Source: Trichaptum fuscoviolaceum (taxonomy: Eukaryota; Basidiomycota; Agaricomycetes; Hymenochaetales; Trichaptaceae). From it: DNA of 64,000 nt. The stretch is taken from contig CAJSYZ010000007.1 in the NCBI GenBank assembly GCA_910574455.1, positions 2,735,773-2,799,772 of the forward strand. Reading direction: 5' to 3'. The position numbers and the translations under genes are program-made. Positions 1 to 9,755 of this stretch are shown here, in pieces; position 1 is the stretch's first letter, and every line of letters starts with the position of its first letter. The notes beneath the pieces were generated by a model. The model made no database searches, was not told where the DNA came from, and saw only the letters and a program-made list of their open reading frames with translations.

Positions 1-187
1 TCACGGCCGGCGGGTGACTCAGGTCACGCACATCAGTGTGGTTCAAGTTACATGTAAACAATGGCTCTTGCTTTCACTTCCACCTCACCACATCTTTAAC
101 CACAACCACACTCGAAGACCGTCTACTACTATATATACTCTCAAGCTCAGTAAGTCTCATCAATCATTTCCCCAAACTCTGTTCACC

Positions 188-2420
188 ATGTCTGAAAGGG
201 CACAACTCAGCGGTTCCCGTACATACCGAAGTGACAAGAGAGCAGAAGCAAAGGCGAGGCTTCTGCGGAACGAAAACGTCGTCAAACCTCCACATCCTGC
301 CCCTAAGACACCCGCTCGCGGGGTGCAAACCATTCCGCCAGACTTTGGACGTAGTCCGCAGATGGTAAAGTCCTACGCTGACAGAGTTAATCACGACTTC
401 TTCGACGAGACGGCAGACGTGCAAGCTGAGAAAGTCCGTAAGGCACTCGCCATGGAACTCTATAGAGCAATCCATTTCGATATTGCGAGCCTTTATGATG
501 ACATCGTCGATGATTCGCCCCCGTTTAACGCAAAAGACATTATGGAGCGATTTACCGTCAAGAGGCAACCGCGCAAATCCAAACGACCAGATATTATCCG
601 TTATATCCAAAATTCGAAGATGAAGCAATGGATCGACTGGCCGGATACGAACACGCAGGGCACCGAAGACGGGCTGTGTGCGTTCCTCAACAAAATCGCC
701 GATTCCGTTCGAAAGGCACTGAACAGGCCAGAGAGAGACGATGACCTCATCTTCTCCTCTGCGTTCAAGAATCGAGGCCCTAAGACAGGTCATACCACAG
801 ACAGAAAACCAGACCTTGTCGTTGTTCCTCGGTCGCAAGAGAACGCGATGTGGGGGGATTTCCGATGCGTTGTTTCTCTGAAGATCGAGAATCAAGGGCG
901 AGCTAAGGAATGCTCACAGATAATGGAGTACGCAAGATGTTGCTTCTCAGCACGACCTGATCGACGCTACGTTCTCGGTCTGGGATTCCTCCACAAAAAC
1001 CTTACCTTCTATGTTTTCGATCGCTCGGGTATTCTAGCCACTCCATACTGTAATGTCGACGAAGATCCCGAACAATTCCTTCGCCTAGCAATCAGCATCC
1101 TGTTTATGGATGACGCCCAGCTGGGATACGACACGTCATTATATTACAAGGAAGGGAACAACTACATCAAAGCAGGGGGTGAAGAATACAAGATTCTCTG
1201 TCGGTTATATATCGATAAAGCCTTACGGGGTCGCGGTACAGTGTGTCTCAAGGCGGAAGATAAAAATGGGAAGGTCGTCGTCATTAAGGACTCCTGGGTA
1301 GACCGGACTCGAAAAACGAAAGAAGTCGGCATGCTGAAGCTTCTGAAGGGCTCAGGAATCGAGAATATCCCAACTCTATTCTCTGATGAAATTGTCTTAG
1401 TACCTGGCGATACGACAAGGGTGGACTCTACCGAGAATTTTCGAAGGACAAAGATACTTGAAGAACTGAAGGACAAAGATCGCACGGAGGCGTTGACGAT
1501 GTTCCGCGAAACCGAGCTTCGCGATCACTATCGCATTGTGCAGGGACCATACGGAGAGCCATTGGATGACTTTGACTCGTTGCCTGAGCTTCTTTCCGCT
1601 TCCTATGACATTTTCGACGGTGAGTTCCTTGTTCTCCTGAAGTCCTAACGAAAGTTGATATGTGTATACGTCTTTTCCTATAGCCATCGAAGCCTTAAAT
1701 GACAAGGGCATTGTGCATCGAGATGTCAGCCTCAACAACATCATCCTCGTTCCCGTTCCTGGTAAGCGCCTTCGAAAGGGATATTTGATCGACTTCGACT
1801 ATGCTATAAGAAAGGACGATATTGGAGAACCTGCGGTAGGACCTCGTACGGTAAGCAAACCTGGAAGTATTCTCCGAAGGAATGATTCGGCTCATTGATG
1901 TTTCTAGGGCACTATAGCGTTCATGGCTATCGACGTTCTGCGGAAAGAGGTCAAGCACTCTTTCATCCATGACACCGAGTCTATGGTGTATATATTGATC
2001 TTCATTTCCTGCCATCAAGGGGGTCCTCATTTAGCTGAGCGTGAAGATAAACGCTCGTTTAAAGACACAGCATTGGGTCATTGGTGCCCAATCGAGGACG
2101 TGGATGAGGACCGTTTACGGGTTATTGGTGACTCGAAGGAAAACGTGATGAACAGTGAGCTACGATTCTACAAAGACGTTATAGGGTCGATGCACAAGTA
2201 TTTCGAACCCTTATGCAAATGCTTCCGGCTTCTGCGAAGAGTGCTGTTTCCTCCTCCTGAATGGCCTGATCTCGACTCTACCCCCGCTAGCGTAATGCCA
2301 ATTCCGAGCGCCGATGAAATCGACCTTCGCTCAGTAAACATGCTGAAGGAAGTGAAGAAAGTGGTACGTTCTTCTTTGACGGAGTTGGAAAAGGAGGAAG
2401 CGAGGGCAAAGCGAAAGTAG
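188..2420 (+). CDS. FunK1-type fungal protein kinase, left copy, C-terminally truncated
   Basis: Predicted serine/threonine-like kinase of the fungus-specific FunK1 family; substrates are unknown. Model: exons 188-1619, 1684-1850 and 1908-2420, 703 aa. Visible motifs are the ATP-site lysine in GKVVVIKDSW, the catalytic loop GIVHRDVSLNNIIL (HRD near residues 489-491) and LIDFDYA in place of DFG. The ATG at 188 follows CACC; the open frame extends upstream to position 14, but that part looks like promoter (TATATATA near 130). Exon 3 stops early: compared with the inverted copy at 18464-21247, two bases (AT) are missing near 2411, so the last ~165 residues lie out of frame at 2421-2898. The upstream half is clearly diverged from the right copy, while everything after about 1962 is nearly identical. 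It may still give a protein with an intact kinase core. Family call is firm; function is not known. Confidence 0.85.
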
Positions 2421-2898
2421 CGGCGTCACTACAGCAGAGCAAGGTGGAGAAACGCATACTGAAAGTATTCAGGATGGTTTACAACAGCAAGATACCATCA
2501 CAAGTGGAGACTCATCTACGATTCCACGCCGCAATATAGGATCGGACTTTAGTAAAACTCGAGATCGGGCAGAGATTCTGGATATGAGGCTCCGGGATGT
2601 TATGATAGCACAGGATGACCTCCGCAGGATGGCTACGACTCTCGAGAATCCGGAATCACTGTCAACTACCCCGAAGCCTGCACCCGGACCTACACATCCC
2701 CAGCAGACGCGTATAACCGGTGCTTCCGTCCCGGCACACGCCTCGACTCAGTCGTTAGGAAAGCGTCAGAGGGAAGACACATTCCCCGCGGTCCGCACAA
2801 TTCCATCGGCGGAATTTTACCGTATAGATGTAGAAGCTGTCAAAAGGCCGAAAACGGCGTTCAGCTGGGAGCCTCCCATGCAATCGCTGGGAGAGTAG
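2421..2898 (+). pseudogene. Frameshifted C-terminal tail of the left FunK1 gene
   Basis: This stretch matches the last ~165 residues of the right-hand FunK1 protein but is cut off by the 2-nt deletion near 2411. Its second half is open from 2584 to 2898 and contains SLGKRQREDTFPAV, a low-complexity tail motif also found in modified form (SLGKRSREDT) in the third FunK1 gene at 47397-50192. That conservation suggests the tail is under selection in intact copies. Here it probably lies in the 3' untranslated region. Confidence 0.75.
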
Positions 2899-3348
2899 TC
2901 AGTGACGTCGACAGGCTTCACCATTACAATTTCTCGCGCTTGCGTTTTTATGGTACGAAATGTTAATCTGCATTCAATTTATGAATTATTTGTTATCGAT
3001 CTTTATCGTATTCAACCAGAGGTCAGCTAGATTGTATCAATACTCGAAGATTTTAGTTAGCAAAGTCTTCACCGATGTATCATAAGTAGCATGTACTATT
3101 CTATCTGGTGTACGATTCATGTGTGATGGCGTAGACATACCAATCACAGTTGTTCGCGTGTATGCCATTTATTCAATTGCAATCGGGAACTTCAGGAACA
3201 CGATAATTGAATTCACTTTATCACCTTCTCATTGTTTACTTTTGGATTTATGGTGATGAGAAGTAACGGCTGTCTCCCTGAACGTAGAGCGAAAGCACAA
3301 GCCACATGGGAATAGCACTGAGAGTCATGTAGTGCAATGAATTGGTAT
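2899..3348. other. Spacer between convergent FunK1 and F-box genes
   Basis: About 450 AT-rich bases between the FunK1 tail and the F-box stop codon, repeated in the right arm at 18015-18463. No coding signal was seen; it presumably holds both 3' ends. Confidence 0.5.
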
Positions 3349-4744
3349 TCATAACCCCGAACGAACTTGGGCCTTCTTCCGACTACAAAGGTTGACAGTT
3401 GTTGTGTTACAATCGGATAAAAGACTTACTTGTGCCGTTCTCTAGCATATGCCTTTCTCTCATTTGCTTGCATCTGAAACATTTCCTTGACCTGTGCTTG
3501 CAGTTTAACACCCGCCTTTATATAGCCCGCTAAAACGTCAATTCATCTCATACGTAGGGACCAGGGCTGCTTACCATTATATATTTGCGTGTGAATTGAA
3601 GCCTACATTCCACGAATCTGCGCCGGTGCTCTGACGTGGGGTCTTGTTCTATATATTGTCCCACCAATTGTATGAAATCTGGCTTGAAGAAAAACTCTCG
3701 AGATGGGTATGGCAAGTCAGACGTGCTATGCTCCTCCCATAACTCTATATCACGGTCAGCTGGGTATTGAAGCAACCAATCAGTATAGAATTCATTTGTA
3801 TATTGAGTTTACTATCTTACCCTTGAAGAAAGGCATAATCTTGTATATAGTGACATCATTAGCAACCTCTTGTTCAAATGCCTCTTGCGCTATTTGGGAA
3901 CCAAATCTGAAGCTTATCGAGAGATCAGCAATAAGCTTCTCAGACACCTCTTAAGGAACTTACTTGCACCGGAAGCAGTCTTTACACAATCGTACTTTGA
4001 ACGTATAGCAAGTTTCAAAGGAGCTTCCTGAGCAACCGCAAGCCTAGCGCATTTAACTGCATGAGTTCAAGACCGAAGGAGAGAATCAAGTATGTTGTCA
4101 CAAAAATGTCTGACATACATGGCACACATTGTCGAATAGGAGGCTAGTAAATTGCGGCTCGCTCAAATTGGGCGGGCACAAAGGGGCGTAGACTGCTTTC
4201 AAGGACGATCGCCAGACTTGGGCCAATGACTTGGAGAGGAACATTCGACGCAGTTGTTGTGATGCTCTTGTGAGATGCAATAGGTCCATCGGAAGAAGAT
4301 ACGAGGCAATCTGTTTTTTTTAACCATTCAGAAGAAATAGTAGTCAGTCGGAAGAATGTTTCCAACCTCAATCAGAACATCCAGTGGCAGACACATTAGG
4401 ATGACAACTGATAGAACTCCGGTAGCGACTTTGGCCCGCCGTGAAACGGAACCGTTTGTCATTTGCTTTCTGTTTTTCTGCGAAGGGATAAGCCTGCGAT
4501 AGACAGGTGTTGCATCTACGACTTGAATTTGGGGCTTTAGCACTACAAGAAAGGTTAAGGACTTCTTACATCCCCCATCATCTCCTTCATCATCAGAATT
4601 GGGAACTGCTGTAGCTGGTATGCTGTCTACTTCGTGCAACTGCAAATTATTGTGAGATCCGCTTCCGGTCTCGGATGTGCTTGCTCCTACTTGCTCTTGT
4701 GTTTCAACAAGCAATTTATTTGCTTCTTGTCTTGAAAGTAACAA
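3349..4744 (-). CDS. F-box protein with cysteine motif, left copy
   Basis: Likely substrate adaptor of an SCF ubiquitin ligase. Several exons: an acidic N-terminal exon (4744 down to about 4356) ending in CLPLDVLIEV, an intron starting GTTGGA and ending ACAG, then YLLPMDLLHLTRASQQLRR, which completes the F-box. A second intron leads to a cysteine-rich segment CHACGCSGSS...RLCKDCFRCK. Later exons include EFFFKPDFIQLVGQYIEQ (3775-3548) and end in RKKAQVRSGL then stop at 3349-3351. No ATG was found in frame at the 5' end, so the start at 4744 is only the limit of the open frame. The paralog at 51368-54168 continues for about 300 more residues, so this copy is shortened. It is convergent with the left FunK1 gene and has an almost identical copy in the right arm. 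Confidence 0.7.
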
Positions 4745-5779
4745 ATAAGCCCATTATCAACTTCTGTGTTTACATTTGGATCATATATGACATACTCAGC
4801 CTTCATCAGGTACCTTTGGTGCTACCGCCGTGGATAGGATGTACTTCTCGCTCTTCACGGCTGATGATGGTAGGTACCAAGCATGAGAAGTGCTAAATAT
4901 ACAAATATACCCAGGCCCCACATGTGCAAACAATGCAGACCGGCCGTAACCTTAGTTCAAGTTGTTTCCGGGTGATGATCCGGATCGGACAATGATGACG
5001 TATACACAAAACTGTCAACGATGATTTCGGCAAATCCCGACAGGAATGAAAGCTCACACGATCGATTTCACCTCTTTTTCTTTCCTTCATCCATGACAGC
5101 CCCAAAGCCGCGAGGCTCGCTCCGTACGAGATGTCTCTGCAAAGGACTCATCCTTCATTGCGAGCGGGCTAAGGTCTGAGTATTCCAGTCTCCCGTTTGA
5201 CCGGCTCTAGCTGAGTCCGACAATAATATTGTCGAGGGACGCACCAGAAATACGCTGCATTCGGCTATAGTGACTGAAGACGCACGCTAAGAAGCTGTTG
5301 TGTAGAGGTCCAGTTGTGCATGCGCAGCTTGGGAAACGTCTCGGAGATGTGGGCACTCCCTATTCGTCTATCTTTGCTCTTCGTACCTTCCCGTCAGGCC
5401 TTGCTACATACAGCGTCCGAAACGATCGAGAAAATATGCTGCGTTCGAGATCTGTTTGGGATGTGGATTTGTTGAATGTCGAAGGTGAAGAAGGGTTGAC
5501 GCAGACTGGATGATTGGCGTGTCCTTTAGTGCACTTCGCGGCTCATGGCGATCTATCGTCATGAAACTCGATTCAGACTACTCTGGGGCTGTCCATCACG
5601 AATTTTTCCCTTTTTGCTGTCTTTGTGACGGTGTCATGTTTAATGGTGTAATCGAAGTCGCTTAGCAAGTGTAATTTTTTCCAGCACCAATCGCACTGTA
5701 CAAATTATCGTACGTATATTATTGAAATGCACATCTCAAATCGCCAGTTGGAAAAGTAAGTAAACCTCAAATCAATCCT
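4745..5779. other. Repeat-arm sequence upstream of the left F-box gene
   Basis: About 1 kb present in both arms between the F-box gene 5' end and the F-box-like gene 3' end. Short frames occur (for example 5298-5513), but nothing recognisable. It should contain the promoter of the F-box gene. Confidence 0.4.
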
Positions 5780-5865
5780 CGAAGCCGGGAACATACACAA
5801 AGTTCGAGATACTCGGGTCGAGCTCTTGTAGCTCAAGCGAATGAGACTCGGATACTTGCGAGCAT
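5778..5865 (-). pseudogene. 3'-end fragment of the F-box-like gene, carried by the repeat
   Basis: The reverse strand reads the last ~30 codons and stop of the protein encoded at 13360-15003 (ending ELDPSISNFVYVPG), with one substitution near the end (Phe for Ile). The match stops abruptly at 5865, inside the coding sequence. The complete gene sits next to the right arm, so this is a passenger fragment of the duplication and not a gene. Confidence 0.9.
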
Positions 5866-6198
5866 CCCCTTCCTGTAGCATACTTTGGGGGACATTCCCA
5901 GAGCGATTTTTTTTTCAGTTTCCGTTCCTGACGAATATGCATTCGGGACTGCTGAAGGGAATTCCTGGTAGTTCTCTTCTGCCCCTTCGTCGTTGTCTTG
6001 ACTCTTGAGGGGAGTCACTGAGTCTAGCGCCTCTACGGATCCCGCTACATAGAAAATTGACAATCTAAGTCAGTTGTTAGAATAGTCACAGTCACGGTGA
6101 AGCTGTAGCCCGCCCCCAATTTCTGAAAGCAAGCTAGGGCACTTACCACACCCGAGGTCCATCTGGAATCAACTTGCATGATTATATTAAATGTCCAA

Positions 6199-6270
6199 GA
6201 CTCCGTGGCAGATATCTATCGCAAACGGACACTGCCCGTCATGATCTACGATCTCAAAAGGACGCTGCGG
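6199..6270 (-). pseudogene. Relic of the C-terminal end of an F-box paralog
   Basis: Reverse strand reads EIVDHDGQCPFAIDICHG followed by VLDI and a stop. The third F-box gene has EIVDHDVQSPFAIDVWYG in its last exon (about 51440-51500), and the match is also clear at the DNA level. No other exons of such a gene were found around it. It lies just outside the left repeat arm, before the TIF34 3' end. It is probably a leftover of a fourth F-box copy. Confidence 0.7.
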
Positions 6271-6509
6271 CCCGCATCCAGGTTGTTCTGCATCATAAAA
6301 ATGCATTTACTCCAGTCAGGGAGCTGCAGATGATCATAAACTTTGAGGAATCCAGCCTCCGAGCACTCGGACGCCGAGAGGCGTGGTGACTATGTCGCGA
6401 GAAGATGAATAAACACAAAGTAGGGTAAAAATCGCAAAATACCCTAACATAAATTTTGGTGTAGGGTAGTCTAGCCCAAGTACAGATACTAATGTATAAA
6501 TAGAAATGG

Positions 6510-8027
6510 TCAATCTTCCGGTTCGGCGTCTCCGTAAGGCCTTGCCTTCAGATAAGTATCGTCGAAGTGGTGCACACGCACGAAACCATCCTCTCCACCA
6601 GAAGCATAGCATTTGCCGGAGGGATGCACTGCAATCCTAGATTCATAAAAAAGCAAGTAAGGGGGAAGGGGATATGAACGAAATTTGGAGGAAAGACATA
6701 CGTATTGATAGGACCGAAATGCCCCTTTACCCGGCCAACCTCCTCTTCAAACACTTTGTGCCAAAAACGCGTTTCGAATTTACCCTGTCGCAAGGATGTG
6801 GTTGTGACACTCATTGCTTCTTGACCACCACCAAGAAGGACCTTTTACAATGTGTGGGTTAGGAGTAAAGGGCTATATAGGTAGACGTCTTACGTAGGGA
6901 CGTGCTGGTGCTATCGCCGCGCTATTTAGCGGCGTTTCCGTTGCGTATGTTTTGAGTACACGGAGAGTTCTCGTCTCATGCAGCTAGAACATTCTGTGAA
7001 GTCAGGCATGATTCATAGATCAAAAGTGCGTTACATACCCGGGCTAGCTTGTCCTTGCTACTAGTAATGAAGTACGTGCGGTCTGGCGAAATTTGGAGGT
7101 CTGTCACCACATCTGAATGCGCGCGTTCGTTACTTTCCACTTCCTCGCCTGTCTTCGCGTTGAATAGGGCGACTTTCCCAGACTCGTGACCGGTAAGGAT
7201 GAGACTTGGAGTGTGCGCGAAAGTGCAGACTGTGGGCTTTGAGCCGATAGGGTGGAACATCGATATGGGCTCCGGTGATTCTGTGTAGCAAAAGTGGTAC
7301 CAATGAAGCAATTCAGAGTCAGAGAGGTTTTGAGAGTATGCTAGCATGACGAACGTTTGGTCCCATCCTCGCGATTGATGTCAAATATACGAATCGCACC
7401 CTGATGACCCATACGCTGCTCGGTGATACACACAATCTGGTCATCGTCTTCACTGAACGCTACACGCTTCACGGCCGTCGGGAACTCCCAGGTAAAGAGG
7501 CATTTTCCTGTCGACACCTGCCAGAGCTTCATCGAGTTGTCTGCGGAACCTGACACGAGGAACTCGGATTTCGCTGCACATCATTTCGTTGATTCGCGAA
7601 GCCATTATTCCATCAAATAGGTCAGATGAGGTATGAGTTGCGAGGGCGAGTTGAAAGAGAACCGTTAATCAGCTTCGTCGTCTTAAGTACATAGCGAGTT
7701 ACGCACAGTCAACATCAATTGTCCATACAGTTCCGTTGTGACCATCATATGTCCCTAGTCGCTCGCCGTTGTCCGAGAACCAAACATTTATTACGAGATC
7801 CTTCGAGGCTGTGAATAATAAGTCGCCCTCAGCGTTGAACTTGATCTGTGTCAATGAACGCTCGTGTCCTAAGATCCAATGTGTTCAGTCAGTCATCGTT
7901 TTGAATCCGTTCGCGTAAAATTTCATTTCCGTCGCTCACCTTGTAGTAGAATTGGCCTCTATAACGACAAGAAAGCATTTGGTGCATAAACTTATCATGA
8001 AGAGCTACAAAGAATTCCACTCACCAT
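6510..8027 (-). CDS. TIF34: Translation initiation factor eIF3 subunit i (WD40 protein)
   Basis: Subunit i of eIF3, a seven-bladed WD40 propeller that helps recruit mRNA to the 40S ribosome. Eight coding exons splice in frame: 8025-8027, 7940-7958, 7707-7868, 7573-7355, 7280-7039, 6983-6894, 6841-6702 and 6636-6510, giving 333 aa, the usual length. Diagnostic stretches are [20 protein letters not shown] at the N-terminus, [49 protein letters not shown] and [15 protein letters not shown]. The first coding exon is the ATG alone, followed directly by GTGAGT. Human eIF3i starts MKPILLQGHE, so the residue order across the first junction is right. It ends next to the left repeat arm. Confidence 0.95.
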
Positions 8028-8534
8028 AGTGTACCGTACTAAAGTTTACAATGCCTCAATCCAAAGACTTGAAGAGCTTCAAGCGGCAGAAAAGAGTTCC
8101 CACGCTTCACTTTTTTACACCCACTGACGTCCGCCCTCACGACATCGACGTCGAATATGGATAACCTATAAGACGTTTTGCTCTTTAAATTTTATGAAAC
8201 ATCTCATCTGAAGACAATTATAAACGCGAACTACAGGTCAATGTCGATCAGTGAAAACTGAGGAAACCCCGAATTTGTTATTTGGAAGTATCTAGTGGAG
8301 GAAGTGTATGTCATATGATGTCTCAGGTGATGTTTCATTACTATTCATTTTGCTTGAATATTATCAACAAAAAGTCCGCAGGTCAAGATTAGGATTCTAT
8401 AAACTCTTTTTACATCTATATGTACAAGATATGTTACAGTCCTCATACATGTATGCTACCACTGTACAGGTACGTCGAACTTCGGATTATGGGATCCCTC
8501 TACGTTTACTACATAGCCCCCTCTGCCAGTGTCT
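8028..8534. other. Region upstream of TIF34
   Basis: About 500 AT-rich bases between the TIF34 start and the end of the unknown gene. It holds the TIF34 promoter; no further gene was seen. Confidence 0.4.
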
Positions 8535-9126
8535 TCAATATCTACCATTCACATTCACTCGATTGTAGGCGTTTTTCGAAGCACCACTATCGTTACCATT
8601 CAATTTTGACGCTGGAATCATGCGATTGAGCTGCGGGTTCTTTGCATCAAGCGACGAGCCCATCAGACTTTGCATAATGGAATCAATGTCGTTGGACGAG
8701 GGTTGCTCCTCGAAGGCGGGGTTTAAATTCCGCAATGCGCTTGCCTCGAATATTTCGTCGTCTTCTAGAGCCTTCACTTGGGTTCGGAGGTTACTCATAA
8801 CGCCTACAAACAACACTGTTTGTCGAAGAGGTGAGTGCCACCAACAGACAGTCATACACAACTGCGGACGTACTCCTTTCTTCTTCCGTCGTCCTTGGCT
8901 TTGGAAGCAGAACCGGAAGTGGACCCTGGTTAGGCCAACCTGTTTCCCGTAGTCCTATCGCCGTTTCGATCATGTTCGCCAAATCCTCGTCCGACATCGT
9001 AAGTAGATGGGGAGGTGTTTCATCATTGCCGCACTCTGTGTTGAGTGACGCTGCTGGCGAGGGCTCCCGTACGACTGGAGTACCATACGAAGGATCCACT
9101 GTGGGCACATATCGAGGAGCTGGCAT
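8535..9126 (-). CDS. Hypothetical 173-aa protein, divergent from RNR1
   Basis: Not recognised. Two exons (9126-8874 and 8803-8535) join in frame over a 70-nt intron with GTACGT donor and TTGTAG acceptor. The N-terminal half is Pro/Ser rich with DEDLANMIETAIGLRETGWP near residue 45-65. The C-terminal half contains SNLRTQVKALEDDEIFEAS, a likely short helix or coiled coil, then NDIDSIMQSLMGSS. No signal peptide or membrane segment. Protein-like composition, an in-frame intron and an ATG start support a real gene. It is divergently placed from RNR1 and could share its promoter region. Confidence 0.6.
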
Positions 9127-9755
9127 AGTTCTATGTTGGATCGGTAAATTCGTTGTTGTCGGGGTACCGTTAAAAGGGGATGCAATGCCCGAAGCGCTGA
9201 GTTATCCGGTCCTTGTACAATCTTTTGATGGCAAGGAAAGCTGCCAACGAATGGGGAAAGCAAGGAGCCTCGAGGCTGAATCTTCGAGAGTACTTTTAGT
9301 ACCACGCGCCGGTTGTGCTCAGGGTTTAGGCATACAACCACAAAGAACGCGACGCGACGACAAGAACAAACGACGCGTCAAATAGGATGGTTGGTAATGA
9401 CGTGTCAAACCTCCTTATTTCTTTGTAAATTCAAAACAAAATGAGTGAAGTTACCTTCAAATATCTTAAGTTTCACAAATCAACAGATTTGCTCATGATG
9501 CAGGACTTCATTGGACACAACCTGATTTGTAAAGCGCAGAAATTTCTGTAAATTTCCTATGTTTTTTTTCATTTGTTCGGAGCTTAGAAGTGTGTCAACT
9601 CCGACGCCGCGTGTTGATTAGTGAGATATTTTCGGATGTGTGCCATATAATCCGTCGCGTCGCGTCAACCCACCTTCACTTCAACTACATCTTCCCCTCA
9701 TCCTTTCGCCTAACGCTACCTTTTTCATTGCGTCGACCCATCTTTTTTAGACGCG
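9127..9755. promoter_or_regulatory. Divergent promoter region with ACGCG (MluI-box-like) cluster
   Basis: Upstream region of RNR1. It contains two overlapping-spaced ACGCG motifs at 9347-9356, a full ACGCGT at 9373-9378, two reverse-strand ACGCG motifs at 9656-9665, and another at 9751-9755 directly before the RNR1 start codon. ACGCGT is the MBF binding element that drives G1/S transcription of ribonucleotide reductase in yeasts. Motif positions are seen; MBF control here is inferred. Confidence 0.6.

Larger units (their letters stand above)
1962..5865. repeat. Left arm of large inverted repeat
   Basis: About 3.9 kb that recurs in reverse complement at 14910-19402. Six open frames compared by translation are identical between arms. 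Divergence rises abruptly upstream of about 1962, inside FunK1 exon 3. At the other end, matching stops at 5865, inside a fragment of the F-box-like gene at 13360-15003. Differences seen are few: the AT deletion near 2411, a small C/T-run length change near 5605, one substitution in the F-box-like fragment, and the 590-bp insertion present only in the right arm. Confidence 0.9.

Noticed and set aside
14..187. N-terminal extension of the left FunK1 frame
   Set aside because: The extension has no counterpart in the other FunK1 proteins, and the region contains TATA-like and GTGGTT promoter motifs. The ATG at 188 has a good context.
164..895. 243-aa minus-strand open frame
   Set aside because: Antisense shadow of FunK1 exon 1.
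5298..5513. 71-aa frame present in both repeat arms
   Set aside because: Its identity between arms reflects the recent duplication, not selection; there is no recognised domain and no transcript evidence.
8831..9385. 184-aa plus-strand open frame
   Set aside because: Antisense to the two-exon unknown gene and its promoter; the minus-strand model has a proper intron and better protein composition.
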